Origin: an uncultured Oscillospiraceae bacterium
GTDB lineage: Bacteria; Bacillota; Clostridia; Oscillospirales; Oscillospiraceae
DNA length: 31,682 bases
Assembly: GCA_910588455.1 (NCBI GenBank)
Contig: CAJUPG010000013.1
Location: 2,457 to 34,138 of the forward strand
Direction of reading: 5' to 3'
Made by a program: the position numbers and the translations under genes. Under the pieces are notes generated by a model. It searched no databases, was not told the origin of the DNA, and saw only the letters and a program-made list of their open reading frames with translations. Every line of letters begins with the position of its first letter. Position 1 is the first letter of the stretch. Of this stretch, positions 7,911 to 15,549 are shown piece by piece.

Positions 7911-7987
7911 CCATCACAAAGCACAAATCCCCCAAATTCGAAGCCGAATTTTTGTGAAAAATTTTGTGGCAGGACGCAAAAAAAAGA

Positions 7988-8016
7988 TTGCGGGAAAGGG
8001 GTTTTTTCTGTAAAAT
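7988..8016 (+). promoter_or_regulatory. Possible xpt promoter
   Basis: TTGCGG (7988-7993) and TAAAAT (8011-8016) are separated by 17 nt, about 40 nt before the xpt start. The -35 is only a half match, so the call is tentative. The 174 nt between the permease and xpt hold no recognisable guanine aptamer. Confidence 0.4.
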
Positions 8017-8055
8017 GAAGATGTATTTACCCGCATGAAAGGGGATAAGAGGGCT

Positions 8056-8631
8056 ATGGAACTTTTAAAGCGCCGCATCCGGGAGGATGGGCAGGTGAAG
8101 GGCGCCGACGTGCTCAAGGTGGACAGCTTTCTGAACCACCAGATGGATATTGCCCTTTTCGTGGAGATTGGTAAGGAATTTTATAAACGGTTTGCCCACT
8201 GCGGCGTGAACAAGATTTTGACCATCGAGGCCTCCGGCATCGGGGTCGCCTGTATCACGGCGCAGTTCTTTCACTGCCCGGTAGTTTTTGCTAAAAAATC
8301 CAAAACCAGCAATTTGGACGACCGCCTCTACCACGCGAAGGTCGTCTCCTTCACCCACGCCACCGTCAGCGATGTGGTGGTGTCCCGGGACTATCTGGGT
8401 CCCCAGGACAACGTCCTCATTCTGGACGACTTCCTGGCCAACGGCGAGGCCCTCCGGGGCCTGCTGGACATTCTGCGTCAGGCGGGGTCCCAGGTGGTGG
8501 GAGCCGGCATCGTCATCGAAAAGGCCTTTCAGCCCGGCGGGGCACAGCTGCGCCGGGAGGGGCTGCGGGTGGAATCCCTGGCCCGGGTGGCCTCCATGAG
8601 CGAGGAGGGCGGCGTGGTGTTCGCAGATTAA
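8056..8631 (+). CDS. xpt: Xanthine phosphoribosyltransferase
   Basis: Xpt converts xanthine and PRPP to XMP, the entry of salvaged xanthine into GMP synthesis. The 191-residue product starts MELLKRRIREDG, closely following the B. subtilis enzyme, and contains the conserved VLKVDSFLNHQ segment, the SGI loop for pyrophosphate, and the PRPP-binding motif VLILDDFLANGEA. The ATG at 8056 is chosen over the upstream ATG at 8035 because homologues begin here and a GAAAGGGGAT site lies before it, though spacing is long (about 11 nt). It sits immediately upstream of a nucleoside-type ABC importer, a fitting partner for salvage. Cytoplasmic, probably a dimer. Confidence 0.93.
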   Translation: MELLKRRIREDGQVKGADVLKVDSFLNHQMDIALFVEIGKEFYKRFAHCGVNKILTIEASGIGVACITAQFFHCPVVFAKKSKTSNLDDRLYHAKVVSFTHATVSDVVVSRDYLGPQDNVLILDDFLANGEALRGLLDILRQAGSQVVGAGIVIEKAFQPGGAQLRREGLRVESLARVASMSEEGGVVFAD

Positions 8632-8650
8632 AGCCGGAGTCCGGTTTTAA
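8628..8650 (+). terminator. Hairpin at the xpt stop codon
   Basis: TTAAAGCCGGA (8628-8638) and TCCGGTTTTAA (8640-8650) are inverted repeats with one G-U pair; the stop codon of xpt lies within the left arm. The stem is followed by TATATTATAAT. It may terminate part of the xpt transcription ahead of the lipoprotein gene. Confidence 0.55.
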
Positions 8651-8655
8651 TATAT

Positions 8656-8661
8656 TATAAT
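8656..8661 (+). promoter_or_regulatory. -10-like element before the BMP lipoprotein
   Basis: A perfect TATAAT lies 24 nt before the ATG at 8685, but the position of the -35 falls in the GC-rich xpt hairpin and matches poorly. The transporter may have its own start here, perhaps activator-dependent, in addition to readthrough from xpt. Confidence 0.4.
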
Positions 8662-8684
8662 GTAGGATAGAAAGGAATTGTCTG

Positions 8685-9995
8685 ATGAAAAAGAAACTTC
8701 TTGCACTGGTTATGGCAATGGCCATGATCCTCTCCCTGGCCGCCTGTGGCGGCGGCAATACCTCCACCCCCGGCAGCTCCCCCGCGGCCAGCAGCCAGCC
8801 CTCCGCCTCCACCCCCTCCGCCTCCACCCCCTCCGCTTCCGGGGACCAGAGCGAGCCCGCTGCGGAGCCCGCCTCCGAGTTTAAGGTGGGCGCCATCTAT
8901 ATCAACAGCCAGAACGACACCGCCGGCTACACCTTCCAGCACCACAACGGCATTGTCACCGCCATGAAGGAGCTGGGCCTGGACCCGGAGACTCAGCTGC
9001 TGATTGTGGATAACGTGGACGACGGCGACGACACCGCCGTGGCCAACGCCATCGACACCCTGGCCGGCCAGGGCGTGAACATCATCTTCGGGATCTCCTT
9101 CGGCTACATCGGCGCCATGGACGAAAAATCCGCCCAATACCCGGACATCATCTTCTCCCACGGCACCGGCTACCTGGGCAACGAGACCAACTTCAATAAC
9201 TACTTCGGCCGCATCTATCAGGCCCGGTATCTGGCCGGCATCGCCGCGGGCCTGAAGTCCAAGGAGCTGGGCAACAACAACATCGGCTATGTGGCCGCCT
9301 GGAACCTGGAGTACGCCGAGACCTGCTCCGGCATCAACGCCTTCGCCCTGGGCGCCCAGTCCGCCAATCCCGACGCCACCGTCTACGTGAACAAGATCTC
9401 CACCTGGGGCGACGAGAAGCTGGAGCGGGAGGCCGCCCAGGCGCTGATTAACAACTACAACTGCTGCGTCATCTCCCAGCACTGCGACTCCGCTCAGCCC
9501 CAACTGGTGGCGGCGGAGAACGAGGTGTTCGGCTGCGGCTACAACTCCGACATGACCGAGCAGGCCCCCACCGCCCACCTGACCTCCGCCATTTGGCACT
9601 GGAACGTGTACTATCAGACCGCCATCCAGGCCGCCATGGACTGCAACGGCGACGCCTCCAAATTTGTGGACAACATGGGCGGCAACGCCTACTATGCCGG
9701 CATCAAAGAGGGCTTTGTGGACGCTTCTCCCCTGAACGAGTCCGTGGCCGCCCCCTATACCGCCAAGATCATGGACGGCGTGCGCGCTCTGATGGAGTCC
9801 GGCACCTGGGACGTGTTCTCCGGTATAAAGCTGAGCTATGAGGTGACCAACGGCACCGTGAACATCAGCCGCACCGCCGCCGACCTGGTGGACAACCAGG
9901 GCAACGTGATTGTGGCCGCCGGCGGCCCCTCCGTGGACGACGGGGTCATCAAGGGCTCTATGGACTATAACGTGGCGGGCGTGATTGAGGGCTAA
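8685..9995 (+). CDS. BMP-family nucleoside-binding lipoprotein
   Basis: This is the substrate-binding protein of a BmpA/Nup-type ABC importer, a family known to bind purine nucleosides, anchored on the outer face of the membrane. The 436 residues begin with a lipoprotein signal and lipobox LAAC with acylated Cys at 21, then a flexible Ser/Pro/Ala-rich linker to about residue 65. The mature BMP fold opens with FKVGAIYINSQNDTAGYTFQHHNG and shows the family's GVNIIFGISFGY and later YFGRIYQARYLAGIAAGL stretches. The start follows an AAGGAA site by 8 nt. It is followed by the twin ATPase and two permeases in the standard order. A hairpin after it probably keeps its transcript in excess over the other genes. 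Purine nucleosides are the likely cargo given the family and the neighbouring xpt, but this was not tested. Confidence 0.92.
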   Translation: MKKKLLALVMAMAMILSLAACGGGNTSTPGSSPAASSQPSASTPSASTPSASGDQSEPAAEPASEFKVGAIYINSQNDTAGYTFQHHNGIVTAMKELGLDPETQLLIVDNVDDGDDTAVANAIDTLAGQGVNIIFGISFGYIGAMDEKSAQYPDIIFSHGTGYLGNETNFNNYFGRIYQARYLAGIAAGLKSKELGNNNIGYVAAWNLEYAETCSGINAFALGAQSANPDATVYVNKISTWGDEKLEREAAQALINNYNCCVISQHCDSAQPQLVAAENEVFGCGYNSDMTEQAPTAHLTSAIWHWNVYYQTAIQAAMDCNGDASKFVDNMGGNAYYAGIKEGFVDASPLNESVAAPYTAKIMDGVRALMESGTWDVFSGIKLSYEVTNGTVNISRTAADLVDNQGNVIVAAGGPSVDDGVIKGSMDYNVAGVIEG

Positions 9996-10027
9996 ATCCC
10001 CAAAGCCGCCTGAAATATGCAGACCCG

Positions 10028-10065
10028 AACCGGGCCGGCCGGCAGGAAATCCGGCGGGCCCGGTT
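10028..10065 (+). terminator. Intra-operon hairpin after the binding-protein gene
   Basis: AACCGGGCC (10028-10036) pairs with GGCCCGGTT (10057-10065), with further GC pairing inside. A TCCCATTTTT tail follows. It lies between the binding-protein gene and the ATPase gene, where partial terminators or stabilising hairpins are common in ABC importer operons and keep the binding protein in excess. Confidence 0.7.
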
Positions 10066-10090
10066 TCCCATTTTTGGCAGGGAGGGACCT

Positions 10091-11677
10091 ATGGAGAAAC
10101 AACAGTACGCCATCGAAATGCGGGGCATCACCAAAACCTTCGGCAGCGTCATCGCCAACAAAAACGTGGAGCTGAATCTGCGCCAGGGGGAGATTCTGGC
10201 CCTGCTGGGCGAAAACGGCTCCGGCAAGACCACGCTGATGAATATGCTCTCGGGCATCTACAAGCCCGACAGCGGAACCGTGCTGGTCAACGGAGCTCCC
10301 GCCGCCATCCACTCCCCGGAGGACTCCAAAAAGCTGGGCATCGGCATGGTCCATCAGCACTTCAAGCTGGTGGACGTATTCTCCGCCGCCGACAACATCT
10401 GGCTGGGGGACGAAAAATCCGGCCCGGTGCTCCATAAGGACCGGTATCGGATCATTGGTGAGATGGCCCGGAAGTTCGGCTTTGAAATCGACCCCAAAAA
10501 GAAGGTCTACAACATGGCCGTGTCCGAAAAGCAGACCCTGGAGATTATCAAGGTTTTGTATTACGGCGCCAGGATTATCATTTTGGACGAGCCCACGGCG
10601 GTGCTTACCGTCCAGGAGACCCAAAAGCTCTTCGACGTGCTGCGGCGGATGAAGGCCGAAGGCCACGCCATCATTATCATCACCCACAAGCTCAATGAGG
10701 TGCTGGAGATCTCCGACCGGGTGACCATCCTCCGAAAAGGGGAGTACGTCGGCACTGTGGATACCAGCGCCACCAACGAGCAGGAGCTGACGGAGTACAT
10801 GGTGGGCCGGAAGGTGGACCTGAACATCGCCCGCCCCCAGGTGGAGACCACCCGGCCCCTGCTGGAAATTCGTGATTTGACCATTCAGAACGACGAAGGC
10901 GCGGCGGCTATCGACCGGGTGAGCTTCTACATCCGGGGCGGCGAGATTCTGGGGGTGGCGGGCATTGCCGGCTGCGGCCAGAAGGAGCTGTGCGAAGCCA
11001 TCGCCGGCCTGCGGCCCATCCAGAGCGGCCAGATGATCCACAAGGGGGACAACATCGTCGGCCTGAGCCCCAAGGCCATTCTGGAAAAGGGCATCTCCAT
11101 GTCCTTCATCCCGGAGGACCGGCTGGGCATGGGGCTGGCGCCCTCCCTGTCCATCACGGACAATATGCTGCTGAAAAACTACCGGGAGGCTCCGGGGCTG
11201 TTTGTGGACCGGAAGGCCGGACGGGCGGCGGCGGAGCAGGTGATCCGGGACCTGGAGGTGGTGACCCCCTCCACCGAAACCCCGGTACGCCGGCTGTCCG
11301 GCGGCAATGTGCAGAAGGTGCTGCTGGGCCGGGAGATCAAGGCGGGGCCCAACGTGATTATCACCGCCTACCCGGTCCGGGGGCTGGACATCAATTCCTC
11401 TTACGCCATTTACGACATCCTGAACCGCCAGAAGCAGGACGGGGTGGGCATCCTCTTTGTGGGCGAGGATTTGGACGTAATGATGGCCCTGTGCGACAAG
11501 ATTATGGTTCTGTGCCACGGGAAGGTTATGGGGGTGGTCCACGCCCATAAGACCAGCAAAGAGGAGCTGGGCCTGATGATGACCGGCGCGCTGGACCTGA
11601 GCAGCAAGTATGAGGACAAGCCCGCCGGCATCGCCCGGGACAGCCGGTTCCGGGAGGGGAAGGAGGAGGAAGGATGA
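10091..11677 (+). CDS. BMP-type nucleoside importer ATPase, two nucleotide-binding domains
   Basis: A 528-residue protein with two fused ABC domains, as in NupO/YufO and RbsA-like ATPases. The first domain (1 to about 240) has Walker A GENGSGKTT at 40-48 and Walker B IIILDEP at 162-168; its signature is altered to AVSEKQ (143-148) from the usual LSVGEQ. The second domain (about 255-505) has the family's degenerate Walker A, AGIAGCGQKEL, a good LSGGN signature, and a Walker B ending TAYPVRGLD where the catalytic glutamate is lost. Thus one site probably hydrolyses ATP and the other is structural, as is usual in the family. The start follows AGGGAGGG. Its stop overlaps the next gene by 4 nt (ATGA). 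Confidence 0.92.
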   Translation: MEKQQYAIEMRGITKTFGSVIANKNVELNLRQGEILALLGENGSGKTTLMNMLSGIYKPDSGTVLVNGAPAAIHSPEDSKKLGIGMVHQHFKLVDVFSAADNIWLGDEKSGPVLHKDRYRIIGEMARKFGFEIDPKKKVYNMAVSEKQTLEIIKVLYYGARIIILDEPTAVLTVQETQKLFDVLRRMKAEGHAIIIITHKLNEVLEISDRVTILRKGEYVGTVDTSATNEQELTEYMVGRKVDLNIARPQVETTRPLLEIRDLTIQNDEGAAAIDRVSFYIRGGEILGVAGIAGCGQKELCEAIAGLRPIQSGQMIHKGDNIVGLSPKAILEKGISMSFIPEDRLGMGLAPSLSITDNMLLKNYREAPGLFVDRKAGRAAAEQVIRDLEVVTPSTETPVRRLSGGNVQKVLLGREIKAGPNVIITAYPVRGLDINSSYAIYDILNRQKQDGVGILFVGEDLDVMMALCDKIMVLCHGKVMGVVHAHKTSKEELGLMMTGALDLSSKYEDKPAGIARDSRFREGKEEEG

Positions 11678-12774
11678 ACATTCGGGTCGTCAAGCGGGAG
11701 AGCGCCGGCGCGGGCCGGCAGATCGGGGCCTATCTGGCGGCGGTGGCCGCCGCGCTGATTCTGGGCGCGGTGCTGCTGGCTATCCAGGGGGTGGAACCGG
11801 TCACCTTCTACCAGCGGATGCTCACCCTGGGTATCCCGGGAAACAAATACCCCTTCCGCATTCTGGAAAATTTCATCAAGCTGTTCGTACCCCTGCTCAT
11901 TGTATCCACCGCCCTGGCCCTGGCCTTCAAAATGCGCTTTTGGAACATCGGCGGGGAGGGACAGTTCATTTTGGGGGCCATCTGTGCCTCCGCTGTGGGG
12001 CTGAAGCTGGGAGAGGCCCTGCCCCGGCCCCTGCTGATTCTGGTGATGGCCCTGTGCGGCCTGCTGGGAGGCGGGCTGTACGGCGTGTTTGTGGCGGCGC
12101 TGAAGGTGAAGTGGGGGACCAACGAGACCCTGCTCACCCTGATGCTCAACTACATCGCCCTGTACTTCCTGCAATTTTTCGCCGAGACAAAAGCGGACTG
12201 GAACTTCTTCCTGGACCCGGCCTCCGCCCGGCCCAAGTTTGTTAAGTTCCCCGAGAGCGCACAGATGCTCACCATCCCCCTGGGGCCCTTCAACCTGAAC
12301 CTGTCCCTGGTGGCGGCGGCAATCCTGTGCGTTGTCATCTACCTCTACCTGAAGCGCACAAAGGGCGGCTATGAGATCGCCGTGGTGGGAGACAGCCCCA
12401 GCACCGCCCGGTACGCGGGGATGCCCGTGGGGAGGATTATCATTCGGACGATTTTCCTGTCCGCAGCCCTGATTGGTCTGGCGGGGGCCTTCTATGTGTC
12501 CTCCGCCGGGACCCTGTCCGCCTCCGTGACCAACGACGTGGGCTGGACGGGGATTGTGGTGGCCTGGCTGGCCAAGCTTAACATGGCGGGCATCGTGCTG
12601 GCCTCCCTGCTGATTACAGTGCTGCAATTCGGCTGTCAGTCCGCCAGCACCACCTACCCCTCCATCGACGCGAATTTTGCCAATCTGCTCCAGGGTGTGA
12701 TTTTGTTTGCGGTGCTGGCGGCGGACTTCTTCACCCGCTTCAAGCTGGTCAAAGCTTCCAAGGAGGTGGCCTGA
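11674..12774 (+). CDS. BMP-type nucleoside importer permease 1
   Basis: This 366-residue inner-membrane protein of the branched-chain/ribose-type permease family (BPD_transp_2) forms half of the import channel. It contains the family motif NIGGEGQFILGAI after the third membrane segment, and the coupling region MPVGRIIIRT-type segment before the C-terminal membrane helices. About eight to ten hydrophobic segments are visible. The ATG at 11674 overlaps the ATPase stop by 4 nt, and a GGAGGAAGG site lies before it within the upstream gene. It corresponds to NupP/YufP, the longer of the two permeases with an N-terminal extracytoplasmic loop after the first helix. Confidence 0.9.
   Translation: MNIRVVKRESAGAGRQIGAYLAAVAAALILGAVLLAIQGVEPVTFYQRMLTLGIPGNKYPFRILENFIKLFVPLLIVSTALALAFKMRFWNIGGEGQFILGAICASAVGLKLGEALPRPLLILVMALCGLLGGGLYGVFVAALKVKWGTNETLLTLMLNYIALYFLQFFAETKADWNFFLDPASARPKFVKFPESAQMLTIPLGPFNLNLSLVAAAILCVVIYLYLKRTKGGYEIAVVGDSPSTARYAGMPVGRIIIRTIFLSAALIGLAGAFYVSSAGTLSASVTNDVGWTGIVVAWLAKLNMAGIVLASLLITVLQFGCQSASTTYPSIDANFANLLQGVILFAVLAADFFTRFKLVKASKEVA
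12760..12766 (+). promoter_or_regulatory. Ribosome binding site that fixes a TTG start
   Basis: AAGGAGG ends at 12766, which is 9 nt from a TTG at 12776 but 18 nt from the first in-frame ATG at 12785. The spacing favours initiation at TTG. The TTG lies two bases beyond the stop of the preceding permease, as expected for coupled genes. Confidence 0.65.
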
Positions 12775-12775
12775 T

Positions 12776-13768
12776 TTGGATACGATGAATGTTATCACCC
12801 TGTTTTTGTTCAACATCGTCCTGTGCAACATCCCCCTGCTCTATGGCACCGTGGGGGAGATTTTGACGGAAAAGGCCGGCAGCCTGAACCTGGGGGTGGA
12901 GGGCACCATGGCGGTGGGCGCCATTTTCGGCTACCTGGCCGGGTGCGCCGCCAACAGCCTCGGGGTGGGCCTGCTGGTGTCCTTTCTGGCGGCGGGCCTT
13001 TGCGGGCTGCTGTTCGCCCTGCTCACCGTTACCTTCCAGGCCAATCAGAACGTCACGGGCCTTACCATCACCACCTTCGGCCTGGGGCTGTACTTTTTCG
13101 TGGGCAAGGGCATGGGGGAGAACTGGCCCGCCATGACCGGGGCCTCCTCTCTGGTAAAGGGGTTTGCCACCCTGGAGATTCCGGGGCTGTTCTCCATCCC
13201 CGTCCTGGGAAAAGTTATTTTTGGCCAGAACGCCCTGGTCTATCTGGGCATTCTGGTGGCGGCGGCGGTGTGGTGGTATCTGAACTGCACCAAAACCGGC
13301 CTGCGGCTGCGGGCGGTGGGAGAAAACCCCGGCGCGGCAGACTCCGTGGGGGTCAATATTGTGCTGTACAAATACATCCATCTGGTGGCCGGGTCCGGCA
13401 TCATGGGGCTGGGGGGCTTTTATATGGCCCTGTACATGAGCGGGTCCTTCGAGGGCTCCAACTGCTGGATCAACGGCTACGGCTGGATTGCCATCGCCCT
13501 GGTAATTTTCGCCAACTGGAACCCCCTGCTGTCCATTTTGGGCACCCTGGTGTTCGGGTTCTTCAACACCTTGAAAATTTACGCTGGGGCGCTGGCTATG
13601 GCCTTCCCCGGGGCGCTGGGCTGGCTGAACAACGTGCCCTCCCAGTTGTATAAGGCTCTGCCCTTCCTGATTACGGCCATTGTGCTGGTGGCCTCCTCCG
13701 TACGGGCCCGGGAGGGCAGCGGACAGCCGGCGGCGCTGGGCCTCAACTACTTCCGGGAGGAGCGGTAA
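12776..13768 (+). CDS. BMP-type nucleoside importer permease 2
   Basis: Second membrane subunit of the importer (NupQ/YufQ type), 330 residues from a TTG start, or 327 if the ATG at 12785 is used. It has the family hallmark LTEKAGSLNLGVEGTMAVGAIFGY near its N-terminus and about eight hydrophobic segments; a TGLRLRAVGENPGAADSVGVN segment in the middle is the cytoplasmic coupling region that docks on the ATPase. The start is preferred at TTG because of ribosome binding site spacing. It is the last gene of the operon; a strong hairpin follows. Together with the preceding three genes it makes a complete importer. Confidence 0.9.
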   Translation: MDTMNVITLFLFNIVLCNIPLLYGTVGEILTEKAGSLNLGVEGTMAVGAIFGYLAGCAANSLGVGLLVSFLAAGLCGLLFALLTVTFQANQNVTGLTITTFGLGLYFFVGKGMGENWPAMTGASSLVKGFATLEIPGLFSIPVLGKVIFGQNALVYLGILVAAAVWWYLNCTKTGLRLRAVGENPGAADSVGVNIVLYKYIHLVAGSGIMGLGGFYMALYMSGSFEGSNCWINGYGWIAIALVIFANWNPLLSILGTLVFGFFNTLKIYAGALAMAFPGALGWLNNVPSQLYKALPFLITAIVLVASSVRAREGSGQPAALGLNYFREER

Positions 13769-13773
13769 AGACA

Positions 13774-13818
13774 CAACAACGCCCAAACATCTGCTCCAAG
13801 ATGTTTGGGCGTTTGTTG
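13774..13818 (+). terminator. Terminator after the nucleoside importer operon
   Basis: AACGCCCAAACATCT (13778-13792) pairs perfectly with AGATGTTTGGGCGTT (13799-13813) around GCTCCA, with CAAC/GTTG extending the stem. TTTGTTG immediately after the GC part gives a short U-rich tail. The stem is 15 bp. Confidence 0.85.
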
Positions 13819-13940
13819 CTGAAAAAGAGGATTAAAATGAAACGAACTGTCTCTTGCAAGTATTAGGATACAAAAGAGTTATTACAAAACAAAGCGTGAA
13901 ATGTTACAAAAGGATTAAATCTTCCAAGGAGGTGCTTGTC

Positions 13941-14384
13941 ATGAATCACCAGGCCTATATGGCCCGGGCCCTGGAGCTGGCGGCCCAGGCGGCCCGGGAG
14001 GGGGACGTACCCGTGGGGTGCGTCATCGTCCGGGACGGGGAGATCATCGGCGAGGGCCGCAACCGCCGGGAGGAGCGGGGGGACGCCACCGCCCACGCGG
14101 AGCTGGAGGCCATCCGGGACGCCTGCGGAAAGCTGGGGGCCTGGCGGCTTCACGGTTGCACCCTGTATGTGACCCTGGAGCCCTGCCCCATGTGCGCCGG
14201 AGGGATTATCAACGCCCGAATCAGTCAGGTGCGCTACGGGACCCGGGACGAGAAGGCCGGGGCCTGCGGCTCGGTGCTCAACCTGTTTGAAGAGCGGTTC
14301 AACCACAAGCCCCGGCTCTACCGGGGGCCCCTGGAGGGGGAGTGCGCGCAGATTTTGCAGGATTTTTTTGAAAACCTGCGGTGA
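13941..14384 (+). CDS. tadA: tRNA(Arg) adenosine-34 deaminase
   Basis: TadA deaminates adenosine 34 in the anticodon of tRNA-Arg(ACG) to inosine, letting it read CGN codons. The 147-residue cytidine-deaminase-fold protein has the zinc and catalytic motif HAE (H52, E54) and PCPMC (C82, C85), plus the TadA-specific ERFNHKP segment near the C-terminus. The ATG at 13941 follows AGGAGGTG and matches family starts; the open frame extends upstream without support. It lies between the importer terminator and pyrB. A 9-codon open frame (13837-13866) with a GAGG before it precedes the gene but is not supported as a real gene. Confidence 0.94.
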   Translation: MNHQAYMARALELAAQAAREGDVPVGCVIVRDGEIIGEGRNRREERGDATAHAELEAIRDACGKLGAWRLHGCTLYVTLEPCPMCAGGIINARISQVRYGTRDEKAGACGSVLNLFEERFNHKPRLYRGPLEGECAQILQDFFENLR

Positions 14385-14391
14385 TTGGGTG

Positions 14392-14420
14392 TTGCTCCCG
14401 GGGAAAAAACGTGATAGGAT
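14392..14420 (+). promoter_or_regulatory. Possible pyrB promoter
   Basis: TTGCTC (14392-14397) and TAGGAT (14415-14420) are 17 nt apart in the 58-nt gap between tadA and pyrB. Both hexamers match consensus at four of six positions. The gap is too short for a PyrR attenuator, and none was seen. Confidence 0.4.
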
Positions 14421-14442
14421 TAGACAAAAAGGAGGGCGAGCT

Positions 14443-15504
14443 ATGCGCCATTTGATTGATTTTGGAGACCTGTCCCGCCAGGAGTGGGACGCGCTGTACC
14501 AGCGGGCTGGGCAGATCATCGACGCTCCGGAGCGGTTTATTGACGTGTGCCGGGGAAAGGTGGCGGCCAGCCTTTTTTATGAGCCCTCCACCCGGACCAA
14601 TTTCTCTTTCCAGACCGCCATGCTCCGGCTGGGAGGGACGGTGTTCGGCTTCGCGGATCCCAATTCATCCTCTGTGGCCAAGGGGGAGACCCTGAAGGAC
14701 ACCATTAAAATGGTGTCCGGCTATGCGGATGTGGTGGTCATGCGCACCCCCTGGGAGGGGGCGGCCAAGGCGGCCTCCCTCTACTCGGCGGTGCCGGTGG
14801 TGAACGCCGGGGACGGGGGCCATATGCACCCCACACAGACCATGGCGGATTTGACCACCATCACCCGGCTGCGGGGCGGGGTGGACGGGCTGTCCATCGG
14901 CCTGTGCGGGGACCTGAAAAACGGCCGGACTGTCCATTCCCTCATCAAAGCCATGGAGAAATTCCAAACCATCAAATTTTTTCTCATCTCCCCCCGGGAG
15001 CTGGCGGTACCCGACTACCTGCGGCTGTTCATGCGGGAGCATAGCATGTGGTTCACGGAGGTGACCAGTCTGGAGGCGGTGATGCCCCAGCTGGACGTGC
15101 TGTATATGACCCGCATCCAGAAGGAGCGCTTTGTGGACCCCCTGGAGTATGAGCGCAACAAGGGCGTTTACATCCTTACCCGCCGGAAGCTGGAGCGGGC
15201 CCGGAAAAATATGCTGGTGATGCACCCCCTGCCCCGGGTGGACGAGATCACCGTAGACGTGGACGACGACCCCCGGGCCGTCTACTTTGACCAGGCCCGG
15301 TACGGGATGTTCGCCCGGATGGCCCTGCTGGAGCACCTGGCCCTTCAGCCCCGGCGGGAGGAGCCGGACGGGGTGGAGATCGGCAGCAGACCCGTGTGCC
15401 GCAATCCCCGGTGCATCACCCAGACCCAGCTCTACCTGCCTCCCCTGGTGAAGAAAAACGGCGGGGTGGATTGCTGCGCCTTCTGCGACGGAGCGCTGGA
15501 ATAA
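14443..15504 (+). CDS. pyrB: Aspartate carbamoyltransferase with fused PyrI-like zinc knuckle
   Basis: The enzyme joins carbamoyl phosphate and aspartate, the committed step of pyrimidine synthesis. Residues 1 to about 303 align with the catalytic chain: carbamoyl-phosphate loop STRT at 49-52, the SVAKGET loop with K80, HPTQ at 129-132, GDLKNGRTVHS, and HPLPR at 261-265. After a short linker, residues 318-353 carry C319-x4-C324 and C345-x2-C348, the same pattern and order as the zinc site of the PyrI regulatory chain (C-x4-C ... C-x2-C). The PyrI nucleotide-binding domain itself is absent. In the E. coli enzyme that zinc domain is what contacts the catalytic chain. The ATG at 14443 follows AAGGAGGG; total 353 residues. 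It sits alone with its own terminator. Whether it is allosterically regulated cannot be told. Confidence 0.92.
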   Translation: MRHLIDFGDLSRQEWDALYQRAGQIIDAPERFIDVCRGKVAASLFYEPSTRTNFSFQTAMLRLGGTVFGFADPNSSSVAKGETLKDTIKMVSGYADVVVMRTPWEGAAKAASLYSAVPVVNAGDGGHMHPTQTMADLTTITRLRGGVDGLSIGLCGDLKNGRTVHSLIKAMEKFQTIKFFLISPRELAVPDYLRLFMREHSMWFTEVTSLEAVMPQLDVLYMTRIQKERFVDPLEYERNKGVYILTRRKLERARKNMLVMHPLPRVDEITVDVDDDPRAVYFDQARYGMFARMALLEHLALQPRREEPDGVEIGSRPVCRNPRCITQTQLYLPPLVKKNGGVDCCAFCDGALE

Positions 15505-15509
15505 ACAGT

Positions 15510-15541
15510 AAAGCGGCCCCTGTTTGGACAGGGACCGCTTT
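15510..15541. terminator. Terminator between pyrB and mrp
   Basis: AAAGCGG and CCCTG (15510-15522) pair with CAGGG and CCGCTTT (15529-15541) around a TTTGGA loop, with one mismatch. TTTTTT follows on the plus strand, ideal for pyrB. On the minus strand the stem is followed by ACTG only, but it lies just past the mrp stop and may still help there. Confidence 0.88.
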
Positions 15542-15549
15542 TTTGAAGT

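Noticed and set aside
7882..8055. Guanine riboswitch upstream of xpt
   Set aside because: Looked for because xpt often has one; the conserved junction and loop sequences were not found by eye.
9992..11548. A 518-codon minus-strand frame opposite the importer ATPase
   Set aside because: Antisense to a clearly recognised ABC ATPase; no ribosome binding site or plausible fold.
13837..13866. Nine-codon leader peptide (MKRTVSCKY) before tadA
   Set aside because: It has a GAGG at fair spacing, but no attenuator structure follows and such short frames are frequent by chance.
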